From positions 787,258 through 798,033 of the forward strand of contig LATQ01000001.1 in NCBI GenBank assembly GCA_001017865.1: a stretch of 10,776 nucleotides of DNA, given 5' to 3'. Positions 1 through 7,807 of this stretch are shown here, one piece after another. The DNA comes from Rhodococcus sp. IITR03. Lineage in GTDB: Bacteria > Actinomycetota > Actinomycetes > Mycobacteriales > Mycobacteriaceae. Below the pieces are notes generated by a model. That model ran no database searches. It was not told the DNA's origin and saw nothing but the letters and a program-made list of their open reading frames with translations. Within the stretch, counting starts at the first letter, position 1. Each line of letters starts with the position of its first letter. A program made the translations under genes and the position numbers.

Positions 1-2156
1 CACATGGACGATCTCTCCTACCCGCGCCGCGAACGTCGCCGTCCGCCAACCCGAGGCCGCACCCGGTCTCGAATGCACCCTGCTCGGCCCGCGCTCGAGT
101 TCTCCGATCCGACGATCGTGTGTGTCACGGGCGCCCCCGCCGAGGTCACCGTCGACGGTGTGCCGGTGCCGATGTGGGAGCCCGTCGAGGTCCCGGCCGG
201 CTCCGTTCTCGAGGTCGCCGCCCCCGTCGACGCCGGTCTGCGCACCTATGTCGCGGTCCGCGGCGGACTCGACGTGCCGCTCTATCACGGCAGCGCCTCG
301 ACGTTCACGCTCGGCGGCTTCGGTGGGCCGACCGGCAGGGCGCTCGCGACGCCGGCGACGTGCTCGGTCTCGCGTCCGGCGAGACACTCGCCGATCCGGC
401 GCCGGCCCCCACCGGGATCCGCCCTGCCTTCGGGCACACCTGGCATCTCGCGGTGACCGAGGGCCCGCAGCCGGCCCCGGCCTACTTCACCGCCGACGAC
501 CTGCAGCAGTTCTACGACGCGACGTGGACGGTGCAGACGCACGCCAACCGCACCGGCATCCGGCTCGACGGCCCGAAGCCCACCTGGTCGCGCACCGACG
601 GCGGCGACGCCGGTCTGCACCCGTCGAACCTGCACGACAATCCGTACAGCGTGGGCGCGCTCAACGTCTCCGGCGACACCCCGATCCTGCTCGGCCCGGA
701 CGGTCCGAGTCTCGGTGGTTTCGCGTGCCCGCTCACCGTGGTCTCCGGCCACCGCTGGAAGCTCGGCCAGATCCGCCCCGGCGACTCGCTGCGGTTCGTG
801 CCGGTCACCGACGAGGGGGCCGTCGAACTGCGCAACAGTGCGGCCCGCGGCGCCGACCTCCCGCCGGTCGCCCGGCAGAGCGCACCCGATGGTGGGCGCC
901 TCGGTCGCATCGAGCCGTTCCTGGACCATCCCGAGGTCGTGTACCTGCGCGGCGGCGACGACAACATCCTCGTCGAATACGGCGAGATGGTGCTCGATCT
1001 CGGTCTGCGTATGCGGGTGCACGCACTGTCGGAGGCGCTGGCCGCCACGCGTCTGCCCGGCATCGTCGACGTCACACCCGGGGTGCGTTCGCTGCACATC
1101 CACTTCGATCCCGGCGTGCTGCCGCAGTACCGCCTGCTCGGGGTGCTGCAGGATCTCGAGACGGAACTGCCCGCGACGCGCGATCTGGTGGTGCCGAGCC
1201 GCACCGTCCGGCTGCCGCTGTCGTTCGACGACCCGTCCATCGCGGAGGCCATCTCGCGCTACCGCAGCGGGGTGCGTGACGAGGCGCCCTGGCTCCCGTC
1301 GAACACCGAGTTCATCCGGCGCATCAACGGTTTCGACTCGGTCGAGCAGGTCCGCGACACCGTCTTCGACGCCGAATATCTGGTCCTCGGTCTCGGCGAC
1401 GTCTATCTCGGTGCGCCCCTGGCCGTTCCGCTCGATCCGCGGCACCGGCTGGTCACGACGAAGTACAACCCGGCCCGCACGTGGACGCCGTCCGATGCGG
1501 TGGGCATCGGCGGCAAGTACCTGTGCGTCTACGGCATGGAATCGCCCGGGGGATACCAGCTGATCGGACGGACGATCCCCATCTGGTCGGGCTACCGGCA
1601 GACGGGGCCGTTCGAGGAGGACAAGCCGTGGCTGTTCCGGTTCTTCGACCGCATCGTCTGGGAGGCGGTGACGCCCGAGCAGTTGCTCGAACACCGGGCC
1701 GCGGCGAAGGCGGGCCGGTTCGACGCAGACATCTCCGACGGCACCTTCGCTCTCGCCGACCACCTGCGTTTCCTCGAGGACAGCGTCGACTCCATCGACG
1801 CCTTCCATGCCGCGCAGTCCCGCGCGTTCGACGCGGAGAAGCAGGCCTGGCTCGAGGCCGGAGAGTTCGACCGCGTCGACAGCGAACCGATCGAGGTGTC
1901 CACCGGCGGTGAGCCCCTCGACGGGATGCCGCCCGGCGCCGTCGTCGTCGAGGCGCCGATGGTCGGCAACGTGTGGCGCGTGGAGGTCGCCGAGGGCGAC
2001 ACCGTCGCCGCCGGGGACACCGCGGTGATCCTCGAGGCGATGAAGCTCGAGATGCCCGTGCCGTCGGGGACCACCGGCACGGTCCTGAAAATTCTCGTGA
2101 GCCCGGGCACGAAGGTTGCACCCGGGACCCCCCTTCTCGTGATCGGAGCAGTCTGA
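1..2156 (+). CDS. Urea carboxylase (biotin- and ATP-dependent), C-terminal 718 residues, frameshifted in the raw sequence
   Basis: This enzyme carboxylates urea to allophanate using ATP, bicarbonate and covalent biotin. The window holds the carboxyltransferase and biotin-carrier parts; the biotin carboxylase half lies upstream of base 1. The first part resembles the KipA-like (AHS2) domain, ending near window residue 270. It is followed by a KipI-like (AHS1) domain at about 300-510, including the stretch VEYGEMVLDLGLRMRVHAL. A biotinyl carrier domain fills about 645-718, with the EAMKLE biotinylation motif (lysine codon 2043-2045, 37 codons before the stop). The frame is broken three times: an extra C near 22 (frame 1 to frame 2), a missing C near 88 (back to frame 1) and a missing C near 343-345 (to frame 3, then open to 2156). 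Conserved sequence continues across each break, so these look like read errors. The stop overlaps the allophanate hydrolase start as TGATG. A guanidine carboxylase is a close alternative; the enzyme class is firm, the substrate less so. Confidence 0.9.
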   Translation, partial: HGRSLLPAPRTSPSANPRPHPVSNAPCSARARVLRSDDRVCHGRPRRGHRRRCAGADVGARRGPGRLRSRGRRPRRRRSAHLCRGPRRTRRAALSRQRLDVHARRLRWADRQGARDAGDVLGLASGETLADPAPAPTGIRPAFGHTWHLAVTEGPQPAPAYFTADDLQQFYDATWTVQTHANRTGIRLDGPKPTWSRTDGGDAGLHPSNLHDNPYSVGALNVSGDTPILLGPDGPSLGGFACPLTVVSGHRWKLGQIRPGDSLRFVPVTDEGAVELRNSAARGADLPPVARQSAPDGGRLGRIEPFLDHPEVVYLRGGDDNILVEYGEMVLDLGLRMRVHALSEALAATRLPGIVDVTPGVRSLHIHFDPGVLPQYRLLGVLQDLETELPATRDLVVPSRTVRLPLSFDDPSIAEAISRYRSGVRDEAPWLPSNTEFIRRINGFDSVEQVRDTVFDAEYLVLGLGDVYLGAPLAVPLDPRHRLVTTKYNPARTWTPSDAVGIGGKYLCVYGMESPGGYQLIGRTIPIWSGYRQTGPFEEDKPWLFRFFDRIVWEAVTPEQLLEHRAAAKAGRFDADISDGTFALADHLRFLEDSVDSIDAFHAAQSRAFDAEKQAWLEAGEFDRVDSEPIEVSTGGEPLDGMPPGAVVVEAPMVGNVWRVEVAEGDTVAAGDTAVILEAMKLEMPVPSGTTGTVLKILVSPGTKVAPGTPLLVIGAV

Positions 2157-3907
2157 TGAGCATCGGCAGTACCCTCGACAACCCGGGTGTCGGATTCACG
2201 GCGCCCGCCCCCTCGGTGAGGGTGTCCGCCACCGATCGCGTTCGTGCCGCACTGGGCCGCATCGACGAGGTGGACCCGACCGAGGTGTGGATCACGCTGC
2301 GCAGCGACGATCTCCTCGCCGACGCCGCCGCCGTGGACGCGCGGGTCGCCGCCGGTGAGTCGCTTCCTCTCGCCGGTCTGGTCGTGGCGGTCAAGGACAA
2401 CGTGGACGTCGCAGGAATCCCCACCACCGCGGCATGTCCCGAGTTCGCGTACGTCCCGGAGGAAACCGCTTCGGGTGTCGAGCGTCTGGTCGCCGCCGGC
2501 GCCGTCGTGCTGGGCAAGACCAATCTCGACCAGTTCGCCACCGGCCTCGTCGGCACCCGCAGCCCCTACGGGGCGGTGCGGTGTGCGTGGGATCCCGAGA
2601 AGGTCTCGGGTGGTTCGAGTTCCGGTTCGGCAGCCGCGGTGGCGCTCGGCATCGCCGACATCGGACTGGGCACCGACACGGCCGGTTCGGGACGCGTCCC
2701 CGCCGCGCTGCACGGAATCGTCGGCATCAAGGCCACTCTCGGCGTGATCCCGGCCCACGGTGTGGTCCCGGCCTGCGTCGACTACGACTGCCTCACGGTC
2801 TTCGCGACGTCGCTGGACCTGGCGGCGACCGCGATGCGGATCATGGCCGGACCCGAACCCCGTGACCCGCGCAGCAGGGCCTGGCCCGCGGATGTGCGAC
2901 TCGCCGCGCCGAACACCCTGCGCCTCGCGGTGCCGCGCGCCGAGGACCTCGAGGCGCTGTGTGAGGAATACCGCGATGCCTTCACCCGCACGGTGGCCGC
3001 GACACGCGAGTCCGGCATCGAGATCGCGGAAGTGGATGTCTCACCGCTGCTCGACGCGGCCCTGCTCCTGTACGACGGTGCCGTCGTGGCCCAGCGTTAC
3101 GCGGCCGTCGGCGAGTTCCTGTCGACCGCACCGGCGGGCGCAGATCCCACCGTCGCCGCGATCGTCGCCGGGGCGAAGAAGCCCGCCGCCTACGAACTCG
3201 TCGAGGACCTCGATACCCTCACCCACGTGAAGGCGTTCGCGAGTGAACTGCTCGCCGGGTTCGACGGGTTGCTGCTCCCGACGACGACGGAACATCCGAC
3301 GATCGCCGCGGTGCAGGCCGATCCGATCACCATCAATCGTCGGATGGGCACCTACACGAACTTCTGCAACCTGCTGGACATGGCGGCGGTGGCCGTTCCG
3401 GGCGCGCCCACGGCGGCCGGCGAGCCGTTCGGGGTCATGGTCGTGGTTTCGGCCTTCGGCGACCAGGTAGCCGTGGACGTCGCGGCCGCGCTGAACGGTG
3501 TGGATGCGCCGCTCGTCGTCGAGTCCGGCGTCGAACTCGCGGTCTTCGGAGCACACCTGAGCGGTCAGCCGCTGCACTTCCAGCTCGAGGAACTCGGGGC
3601 GCGTTTCGTCGAGGAGGTGTACACCTCCGACGCGTACCGCCTCGCCGCGTTGAACACGACGCCGCCGAAGCCGGGACTGGTGCGTCACGCACCGGGCGAG
3701 GGCGCCGCGATCGTCGGTGAACTGTTCCGGTTGTCGGAGGCCGGTCTGGGCCGGTTCCTCGCTGCGCTGCCCGCCCCGATGACGTTGACGAGTGTCGAAC
3801 TGGCGGACGGACGGTGGGTCGTCGGTTTCGGGTGCACGCAGGACGCAGCCGCCGACGCGGTGGACATCACCGAGTTCGGCGGCTGGAAGGCCTACCGGGC
3901 GTCCTGA
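2156..3907 (+). CDS. atzF: Allophanate hydrolase
   Basis: This enzyme hydrolyses allophanate to two ammonia and two CO2, the second step of the urea amidolyase pathway. The 583-residue frame is intact and close to the ~600 residues usual for AtzF/DUR2-type enzymes. The N-terminal part is an amidase-signature domain with all three catalytic residues visible: Lys80 in VVAVKDNVD, cis-Ser154 in VSGGSSSGSA and nucleophile Ser178 in GTDTAGSGRVP. The spacing of 24 between the two serines is standard. From about residue 465 (VFGAHLSGQPLHFQLEELGA) to the end (FGGWKAYRAS) lies the allophanate-hydrolase C-terminal domain, which in characterised members completes the decarboxylating half of the reaction. 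The start ATG at 2156 is chosen because it overlaps the upstream TGA (TGATG) and has GGAG at 2145-2148, seven bases away. Translational coupling with the carboxylase is likely. An in-frame extension upstream would lie inside the carboxylase and is not supported. Confidence 0.95.
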   Translation: MSIGSTLDNPGVGFTAPAPSVRVSATDRVRAALGRIDEVDPTEVWITLRSDDLLADAAAVDARVAAGESLPLAGLVVAVKDNVDVAGIPTTAACPEFAYVPEETASGVERLVAAGAVVLGKTNLDQFATGLVGTRSPYGAVRCAWDPEKVSGGSSSGSAAAVALGIADIGLGTDTAGSGRVPAALHGIVGIKATLGVIPAHGVVPACVDYDCLTVFATSLDLAATAMRIMAGPEPRDPRSRAWPADVRLAAPNTLRLAVPRAEDLEALCEEYRDAFTRTVAATRESGIEIAEVDVSPLLDAALLLYDGAVVAQRYAAVGEFLSTAPAGADPTVAAIVAGAKKPAAYELVEDLDTLTHVKAFASELLAGFDGLLLPTTTEHPTIAAVQADPITINRRMGTYTNFCNLLDMAAVAVPGAPTAAGEPFGVMVVVSAFGDQVAVDVAAALNGVDAPLVVESGVELAVFGAHLSGQPLHFQLEELGARFVEEVYTSDAYRLAALNTTPPKPGLVRHAPGEGAAIVGELFRLSEAGLGRFLAALPAPMTLTSVELADGRWVVGFGCTQDAAADAVDITEFGGWKAYRAS

Positions 3908-3924
3908 CTCCGAGGCTCCGGAGT
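3907..3924. terminator. Possible bidirectional hairpin between convergent genes
   Basis: A 6-bp inverted repeat ACTCCG (3907-3912) / CGGAGT (3919-3924) with a 6-base loop starts at the last base of the allophanate hydrolase stop. It lies just before the stop(s) of the convergent desaturase. There is no T-run on either side, so intrinsic terminator activity is uncertain; U-poor hairpins are common between actinobacterial genes. Confidence 0.35.
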
Positions 3925-3949
3925 GATCAGCGGGGTGGCGGATCGACCT

Positions 3950-5361
3950 TCACGCCGCCGCCCTCGTGTTCCGGTCCGGCGTCGGGATGGTCCGCCGGCA
4001 GGCGGTCGCGGAACCGTGCAGCCTCGCTGGGGACGGGACCGCCGGTGGGTCCTGCGAACGACGATACGGTCCGGGCTTCGGACGGGGCTTGCCGCCCGGG
4101 AACGCGAGCCGGGCGATGGTGCGGTGCACCATGAACCATTGCTTGCCCAGTCTGCCCGAGTTGTAGGGCAGTTCGTAGCGCTCGCAGATGTCCTTGACCT
4201 TCGGCGCGACCTCCGCGTACCGGGTGCTCGGCATGTCGGGGAACAGGTGGTGCTCCACCTGGTATCCGAGATTGCCGCTGAGGATGTGGAACAGCGGGGT
4301 GCCTTCGATGTTCGCGGCGCCGACGAGCTGCCGCACGTACCATCCTCCGCGCGACTCGTTCTCGACCTCCTTCTTCGAAAAGGTGTAGGTCTGGTCGGGG
4401 AAGTGCCCGCAGAAGATGATCGCGTGCGCCCACACGTTGCGGATGATATTGGCCGTGATGTCGGCGAGAACCGTCGCGAGGAAGGTCTTCTCGACGCCGG
4501 GCAGATACCGGTCGGCGAGATGGGCTGCGGTCCGGAACTTTCCGGACCGGCCCTTGCCCATCGGCCCCTTGCTCATCGCTCGCAGTCGTCGACCCAGACG
4601 CGAGGTCTTCGGCTGGGGCAACCGGCCCTGCAGCGCGACCTGCGCGAGACCGAACAGCGCGGCGCTCACCAGCGGCCAGCCGACGTAGTCCTTGACGAAC
4701 TGCGCGCGGGCCTTGCCGAAGATGCCCTTCAGCTCCTCGATCACCTGACCGGTCGACTTCTCGCCGGCCCACAACGCCTCGAGATCGAGGTCGTGCAGCG
4801 CCACACCCCATTCGAAGAGCACGGTCAGCAGCGCGTTGTAGAGAGGTTGTGCCAGATAGACGGGGTGCCACTTCTGGTGCGGGTCGATCCGCATGATCTC
4901 GTAGCCGAGATCCTTGTCGAGACCGCGGATGTTCGTGAACGTGTGGTGGATGTAGTTGTGCGAGTGCTTCCACGCTTCCGCGGTGGAGGCGGTGTCCCAG
5001 TCCCACACCGACGAGTGGATGTCCGGATCGTTCATCCAGTCCCACTGGCCGTGCATGACGTTGTGGCCGATCTCCATGTTCTCGAGGATCTTCGCCACTC
5101 CGAGACAGGCCGTCCCGGCCACCCATGCGGCTTGTACGACGACGCGAAGAGCAATACCCGCCCCGCGACGACCAGCTGACGCTGCGCGGCGATGACGTTC
5201 TTGATGTACTGCCGGTCCTTGTCGCCGAGACTCGAGTACACCTCGTCGTGGATGGCGTCGAATTCCTTGGCGATCTGCTCGAGATCGTCGTCGCTCAGAT
5301 GCGCGAGCGGGCTCTGTGGTTCCCGCGTCCCGGTATCGGTCCTGTCGATGCTTCTCGTCAC
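3950..5361 (-). CDS. desA3: Membrane fatty acid (acyl-CoA/acyl-lipid) desaturase, DesA3-like, one frameshift
   Basis: This is a membrane di-iron desaturase that introduces a double bond into a saturated acyl chain; the mycobacterial homologue DesA3 is a stearoyl-CoA delta-9 desaturase. After frame repair the protein is about 470 residues. It shows the three histidine boxes: GHNVMHGQW (H100, H104), HNYIHHTFTN (H135, H139, H140) and GNLGYQVEHHLFPDMPS (H371, H372), plus a conserved CGHFP at about 318-322. The GTG start at 5361 has AGGGGG four bases upstream (plus-strand 5366-5371). One G is missing near 5125-5128 (SYKP to AWVAGT), splitting the frame. A second loss near 4073-4077 is possible: the alternative frame ends at 3927 with a more natural tail (see findings). 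Residues 247-277 form a loop with 11 basic and no acidic residues. It follows its probable electron donor at a 28-base gap, the same order as Rv3230c-Rv3229c. Family assignment is firm; chain length and position specificity are inferred. Confidence 0.9.
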
Positions 5362-5389
5362 GACGCCCCCTGCTTCGAAGCCGGTTGCT

Positions 5390-6485
5390 TCACAGTTCTA
5401 TTTCGATGTCGCCCTCCGCGGTGTGGATGCAGGTACGCACCGCAGCCCCGGTGGGCTCGCTCACCTCGTCGGTCCGCAGGTCCCGGAGTTGCCCGGATTT
5501 CAGCGTTCCGACACACGTGTGGCAGATGCCGATACGGCAGCCGTACGGCAACTTCAGGCCGGCGTTCTCGCCTGCGACCAGGATGGGTGTTCCCCCGTCG
5601 CACTCCACCTCTTTCTCGCTGTCGAGGAAGTGGATGGTGCCGCCCTCGCCGCTCCCGGCATTCCCACCGATGATCGGCTGGAAACGTTCGAGGTGGAATC
5701 TTTCGGGATCACCGTGTTCGTCCCAGTGTTCTTCGAGGGCGTCGAGCAGGTCGCGCGGGCCCGAGCAGAAGGCGTCGCGTTCGCGCCAGTCGGGGCACAG
5801 ATCGTCCAGGTCGGCGGGGGTGATGCGGCCTCGGTCGCCGCTGAGCCACAGCTCGAGACGCAGTCCGGGATGCCGATCGTCGAGGTCGCGCAGGTCGAGC
5901 CGAAGATCACCTCGTCCTCGGTGTGGGCGGAATGCACGACGACGACGTCGTCGATGCGGTCGCGGTGGTCGAGGCTGCGCAGCATGCTCATGATCGGCGT
6001 GATCCCGCTGCCCGCGCTGATGAACAGCATTTTCGCGGGCAGTGGGTCGGGCAGGGTGAACACGCCCTCGACCTCACCGAGGCGGACGATGTCGCCGGGC
6101 TCGAGTTTGCGGACCAGGTACGGCGAGACCACGCCGTTCTCGACGAGTTTGGGTGTGACGCTGATGAGCCGTCGACCGGATCGGGATCGGAGGTGAGCGA
6201 GTACGCCCGCCAGTGGTAGACCCCGTCGATGATCACCCCGAGCCGCACGTACTGGCCCGGCTCGTGTCCGCGCCACTCGTAGGCCGGACGGATGAGCACC
6301 GATGCGGCGTCGCCACCCTCGGGGACGACCCGTTCCACACGGCCGCGCAGTTCGCGGGTCGTCCAGAGCGGGTTGATCATCTCGAGATAGTCGTCGGGCC
6401 GCAGAGGTGTGAACAGGTGCCGCACCGTGCGCAGCAACCATCTCCGAACCGGGTGCACGTGTGGGCGAGCGCCGCGTTCCGCCAT
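5390..6485 (-). CDS. Ferredoxin reductase-type oxidoreductase (FAD/NAD(P)H domain fused to 2Fe-2S ferredoxin), Rv3230c-like, two frameshifts
   Basis: This protein passes electrons from NAD(P)H through FAD and a 2Fe-2S cluster, most likely to the adjacent desaturase, as Rv3230c does for DesA3. The repaired protein is 365 residues. The FAD-binding barrel includes RAYSL (93-97). The nucleotide-binding part includes AGSGITPIMSML (about 158-169). The C-terminal plant-type ferredoxin domain has all four cluster cysteines: C317, C322, C325 (YGCRIGICHTC) and C353 (RTCIH), spaced CX4CX2CX27C. Two single bases are missing, one near 6168-6169 (PVDG to LISVTP) and one near 5892-5895 (VIFGS to DLRDLDDRHPG); the conserved protein resumes exactly at each. 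The ATG at 6485 begins MAERGARPHVHP. It has no Shine-Dalgarno, but a TAGTGT box ends six bases upstream, which fits a leaderless start. The ferredoxin part alone would look like a separate 72-residue protein; that is an artefact of the second break. Confidence 0.9.
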
Positions 6486-6497
6486 GGCGCAACACTA
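6486..6497 (-). promoter_or_regulatory. Possible -10 box for a leaderless oxidoreductase transcript
   Basis: On the minus strand TAGTGT (6497-6492) fits the actinobacterial TANNNT -10 pattern and is followed six bases later by the oxidoreductase ATG. No ribosome binding site precedes that ATG. No good -35 is visible. This suggests the desaturase pair may have its own promoter in addition to read-through from the cupin. Confidence 0.35.
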
Positions 6498-6504
6498 CGC
6501 GGGC

Positions 6505-6523
6505 GCGCACACCTCACGTGCGC
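6505..6523. repeat. Inverted repeat between cupin and oxidoreductase genes
   Basis: Perfect 6-bp arms GCGCAC (6505-6510) and GTGCGC (6518-6523) flank a 7-base loop in the 68-base gap. On the minus strand it follows the cupin stop and sits where the -35 region of the proposed TAGTGT promoter would be. It could be an attenuator or terminator for the upstream genes, or an operator. There is no T-run. Confidence 0.35.
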
Positions 6524-6553
6524 ATTCGTCGCCGATGTGGGATCGGTGACAGC

Positions 6554-6885
6554 TCAGCGCAGGATCGTCAGCTGCACCACGGAATCGGCGTTCGCGACGA
6601 GACGGTGCACGATGCCGGCATCGACGTGGACGGCGGTACCCGGCACGAGCGACACGGTCTCGTCGGCGGTGCTGAACGAGATGTCCCCGGTGACGGCCTG
6701 CACGAGGATCGGAGCGCCGGCCTTGTGGTCGTCCATCGTCTGCCCGGCGAGGAAGGACAGACGTACCACGGTGCACCGGTGACCGCCGCGAGCTTCTCGA
6801 TGCGCGGCCCGCTCCCCTCACCCGCGTTGAGCTCCGCGAGCCCCTCGATACGGGTGAGCTTGCCCTCGACCTGCTGTGTACTCAT
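6554..6885 (-). CDS. Small single-domain cupin protein, one frameshift
   Basis: The repaired protein is 110 residues, the size of a single small beta-barrel cupin; function unknown. The barrel core runs from about residue 40 (VVRLSFLAGQTMDDHKA) to the end (DSVVQLTILR). Candidate metal-binding histidines are H54 (MDDHKA), H87 and H94 (VHVDAGIVHRL). The first cupin motif is reduced to one histidine, so metal binding is not certain. One base is missing near 6773 (VTGAP to VVRLSF), which splits the N-terminal 39 residues from the rest. The ATG at 6885 shares its A with the methyltransferase TGA (TGATG) and has AAGGAA five bases upstream, so the two genes are probably translated as a coupled pair. 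Proteins of this size may be sensors or enzymes acting on small metabolites; the sequence does not tell which. Confidence 0.8.
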
Positions 6886-7697
6886 CACGCTTCCTTCTTC
6901 GTGGCGACGATCTCGATCGCGACCAGATGCTTCTTGTACTTCGTGAACGTCGACCGCATCCGGAGCACCCGCCTGCGGGCGTCGGAGTCGCGAAGGACGT
7001 TGCGGACGAACTTCAACGTGCCGGGCAGGCCCTCGTCGGCGAGGATGCGCTTGGGTTCGAGCAGCGCCATGGGGGCGAAACCGATCTTCTCGACCTCGAA
7101 TCCGTTCTTCTCGAACAGGCTCCGCCATTCCGCCACCGTGAGCGGGCGGGCGTTGACCTTGATCGAGCGCGCGAGCGACTTGCGGATCTCGGTCTCGACC
7201 TCGTCGTCGACCTCGTCGGGTTCGATCGCGAGTTCGTGGATGGCGTACCGGCCGCCTGCCCGGAGCACCCGGCGGGCCTCCTGCACGATCTCCACCTTGT
7301 GTCTGTCGGTCTGCATGGTGAGCATCGCCTCGCCGACCACGACGTCGGCGACCTCGTCGTCGAGTCCGGTCTTCGACGCCTCGCCGCTGACCACCCTGCC
7401 GCCACCGGCGATGGCCTTGCGCGTCAGTTCGGCTGCCGTCTCGTCGGATTCGACGCCGATGTAGCTGCCGGGCGAGTACGCGAGGATCTCCTGCGCCGTC
7501 CGGCCGAGGCCGGGAGCGAACTCGACGACGTCCGCGCCGTGCAATCGCGCGTCGGCGAGCACGCGTGCCGTCAGTTCCTTGCCGCCGGGCCGCAGCACAC
7601 GCTTGCCCAGGCGGGCGAGCAGCCAGTGTCCCGGCAGGTGGGCGGTGTCCCTATCCGAAAGGGGCAGAGCGTCTTCCGACGCATGCTTGTCCGCCAT
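6885..7697 (-). CDS. Class I SAM-dependent methyltransferase, substrate unknown
   Basis: The intact 270-residue frame has a Rossmann-type SAM-binding core. Motif I is EFAPGLG (59-65), the acidic end of strand 2 is VESD (82-85), strand 4 is VVVGEAMLTMQ (about 119-129), and the post-motif AGGRYAIHEL lies at 147-156. The C-terminal part (LTVAEWRSLFEKNGFEVEKIGF) matches the usual small-molecule methyltransferase layout. It has no cysteine at all, so it is not an ArsM-type arsenite methyltransferase. I chose the ATG at 7697 because AAGGAG lies eight bases upstream; an in-frame TTG at 7724 would put that ribosome site inside the gene. The gene heads the minus-strand run and is divergent from a winged-helix regulator, which probably controls it. 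Family is firm; substrate is unknown. Confidence 0.88.
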   Translation of the reverse strand: MADKHASEDALPLSDRDTAHLPGHWLLARLGKRVLRPGGKELTARVLADARLHGADVVEFAPGLGRTAQEILAYSPGSYIGVESDETAAELTRKAIAGGGRVVSGEASKTGLDDEVADVVVGEAMLTMQTDRHKVEIVQEARRVLRAGGRYAIHELAIEPDEVDDEVETEIRKSLARSIKVNARPLTVAEWRSLFEKNGFEVEKIGFAPMALLEPKRILADEGLPGTLKFVRNVLRDSDARRRVLRMRSTFTKYKKHLVAIEIVATKKEA

Positions 7698-7794
7698 GTT
7701 CTGCACTCCTTCTCGCGAGGGCAAGGGTGGCCACGGTTCCGAGGCTCTTCCGTGACAGCCGTAACGTGGACGGTGAGTCGGTCGTCGCCTCCAT
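7651..7794 (-). other. Possible leaderless upstream ORF (47 codons) overlapping the methyltransferase start
   Basis: An ATG at 7794 begins a 47-codon frame (MEATTDSPSTLRLSRKS...) whose first base lies seven bases after a TATAGT box, the geometry of a leaderless start. It runs past the methyltransferase start in another frame and ends at 7651. In its first 27 codons about 78% end in G or C, and it includes the rare codons TTA, TCA and AGA, so coding evidence is weak. It could be a regulatory leader peptide, a misread N-terminal extension of the methyltransferase hidden by one more indel, or chance. Confidence 0.25.
7706..7711 (-). promoter_or_regulatory. Shine-Dalgarno deciding the methyltransferase start
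   Basis: On the minus strand AAGGAG (7711-7706), within GAGAAGGAG, stands eight bases before ATG 7697. It favours this start over TTG 7724, nine codons upstream in the same frame. Confidence 0.75.
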
Positions 7795-7801
7795 GGCGCC
7801 G

Positions 7802-7807
7802 ACTATA
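7802..7807 (-). promoter_or_regulatory. -10 box of the methyltransferase-cupin transcript
   Basis: Minus-strand TATAGT (7807-7802) differs from TATAAT by one base and lies in an AT-rich island unusual for this DNA. Seventeen bases upstream is TTATTA, a weak match to the -35 consensus. The predicted start is at or near 7794. Confidence 0.5.

Noticed and set aside
285..1808. 507-codon open frame on the minus strand opposite the urea carboxylase
   Set aside because: It is a mirror frame of high-GC coding DNA, rich in R, V, D and H with no recognisable domain; the plus strand has a conserved enzyme throughout.
1592..2758. 388-codon minus-strand frame spanning the carboxylase/hydrolase junction
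   Set aside because: It crosses the junction of two certain plus-strand genes and has no family signature.
3923..5179. 418-codon plus-strand frame opposite the desaturase
   Set aside because: The minus strand encodes all three histidine boxes; the plus-strand product has no domain and shadow composition.
5372..5381. Perfect 10-bp palindrome GCTTCGAAGC between oxidoreductase and desaturase
   Set aside because: Short, without loop or T-run, inside a 28-base gap of a likely shared transcript; may be chance.
5192..6196. 334-codon plus-strand frame opposite the oxidoreductase
   Set aside because: The minus strand carries the flavin, nucleotide and 2Fe-2S motifs; the plus frame is a shadow.
6885..7697. 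Arsenite (ArsM-type) methyltransferase next to an ArsR-like regulator
   Set aside because: The methyltransferase contains no cysteine, whereas ArsM needs conserved cysteines for arsenic binding.
7698..7724. Start of the methyltransferase at TTG 7724
   Set aside because: The AAGGAG ribosome site lies between this TTG and ATG 7697 at the right distance for the latter.
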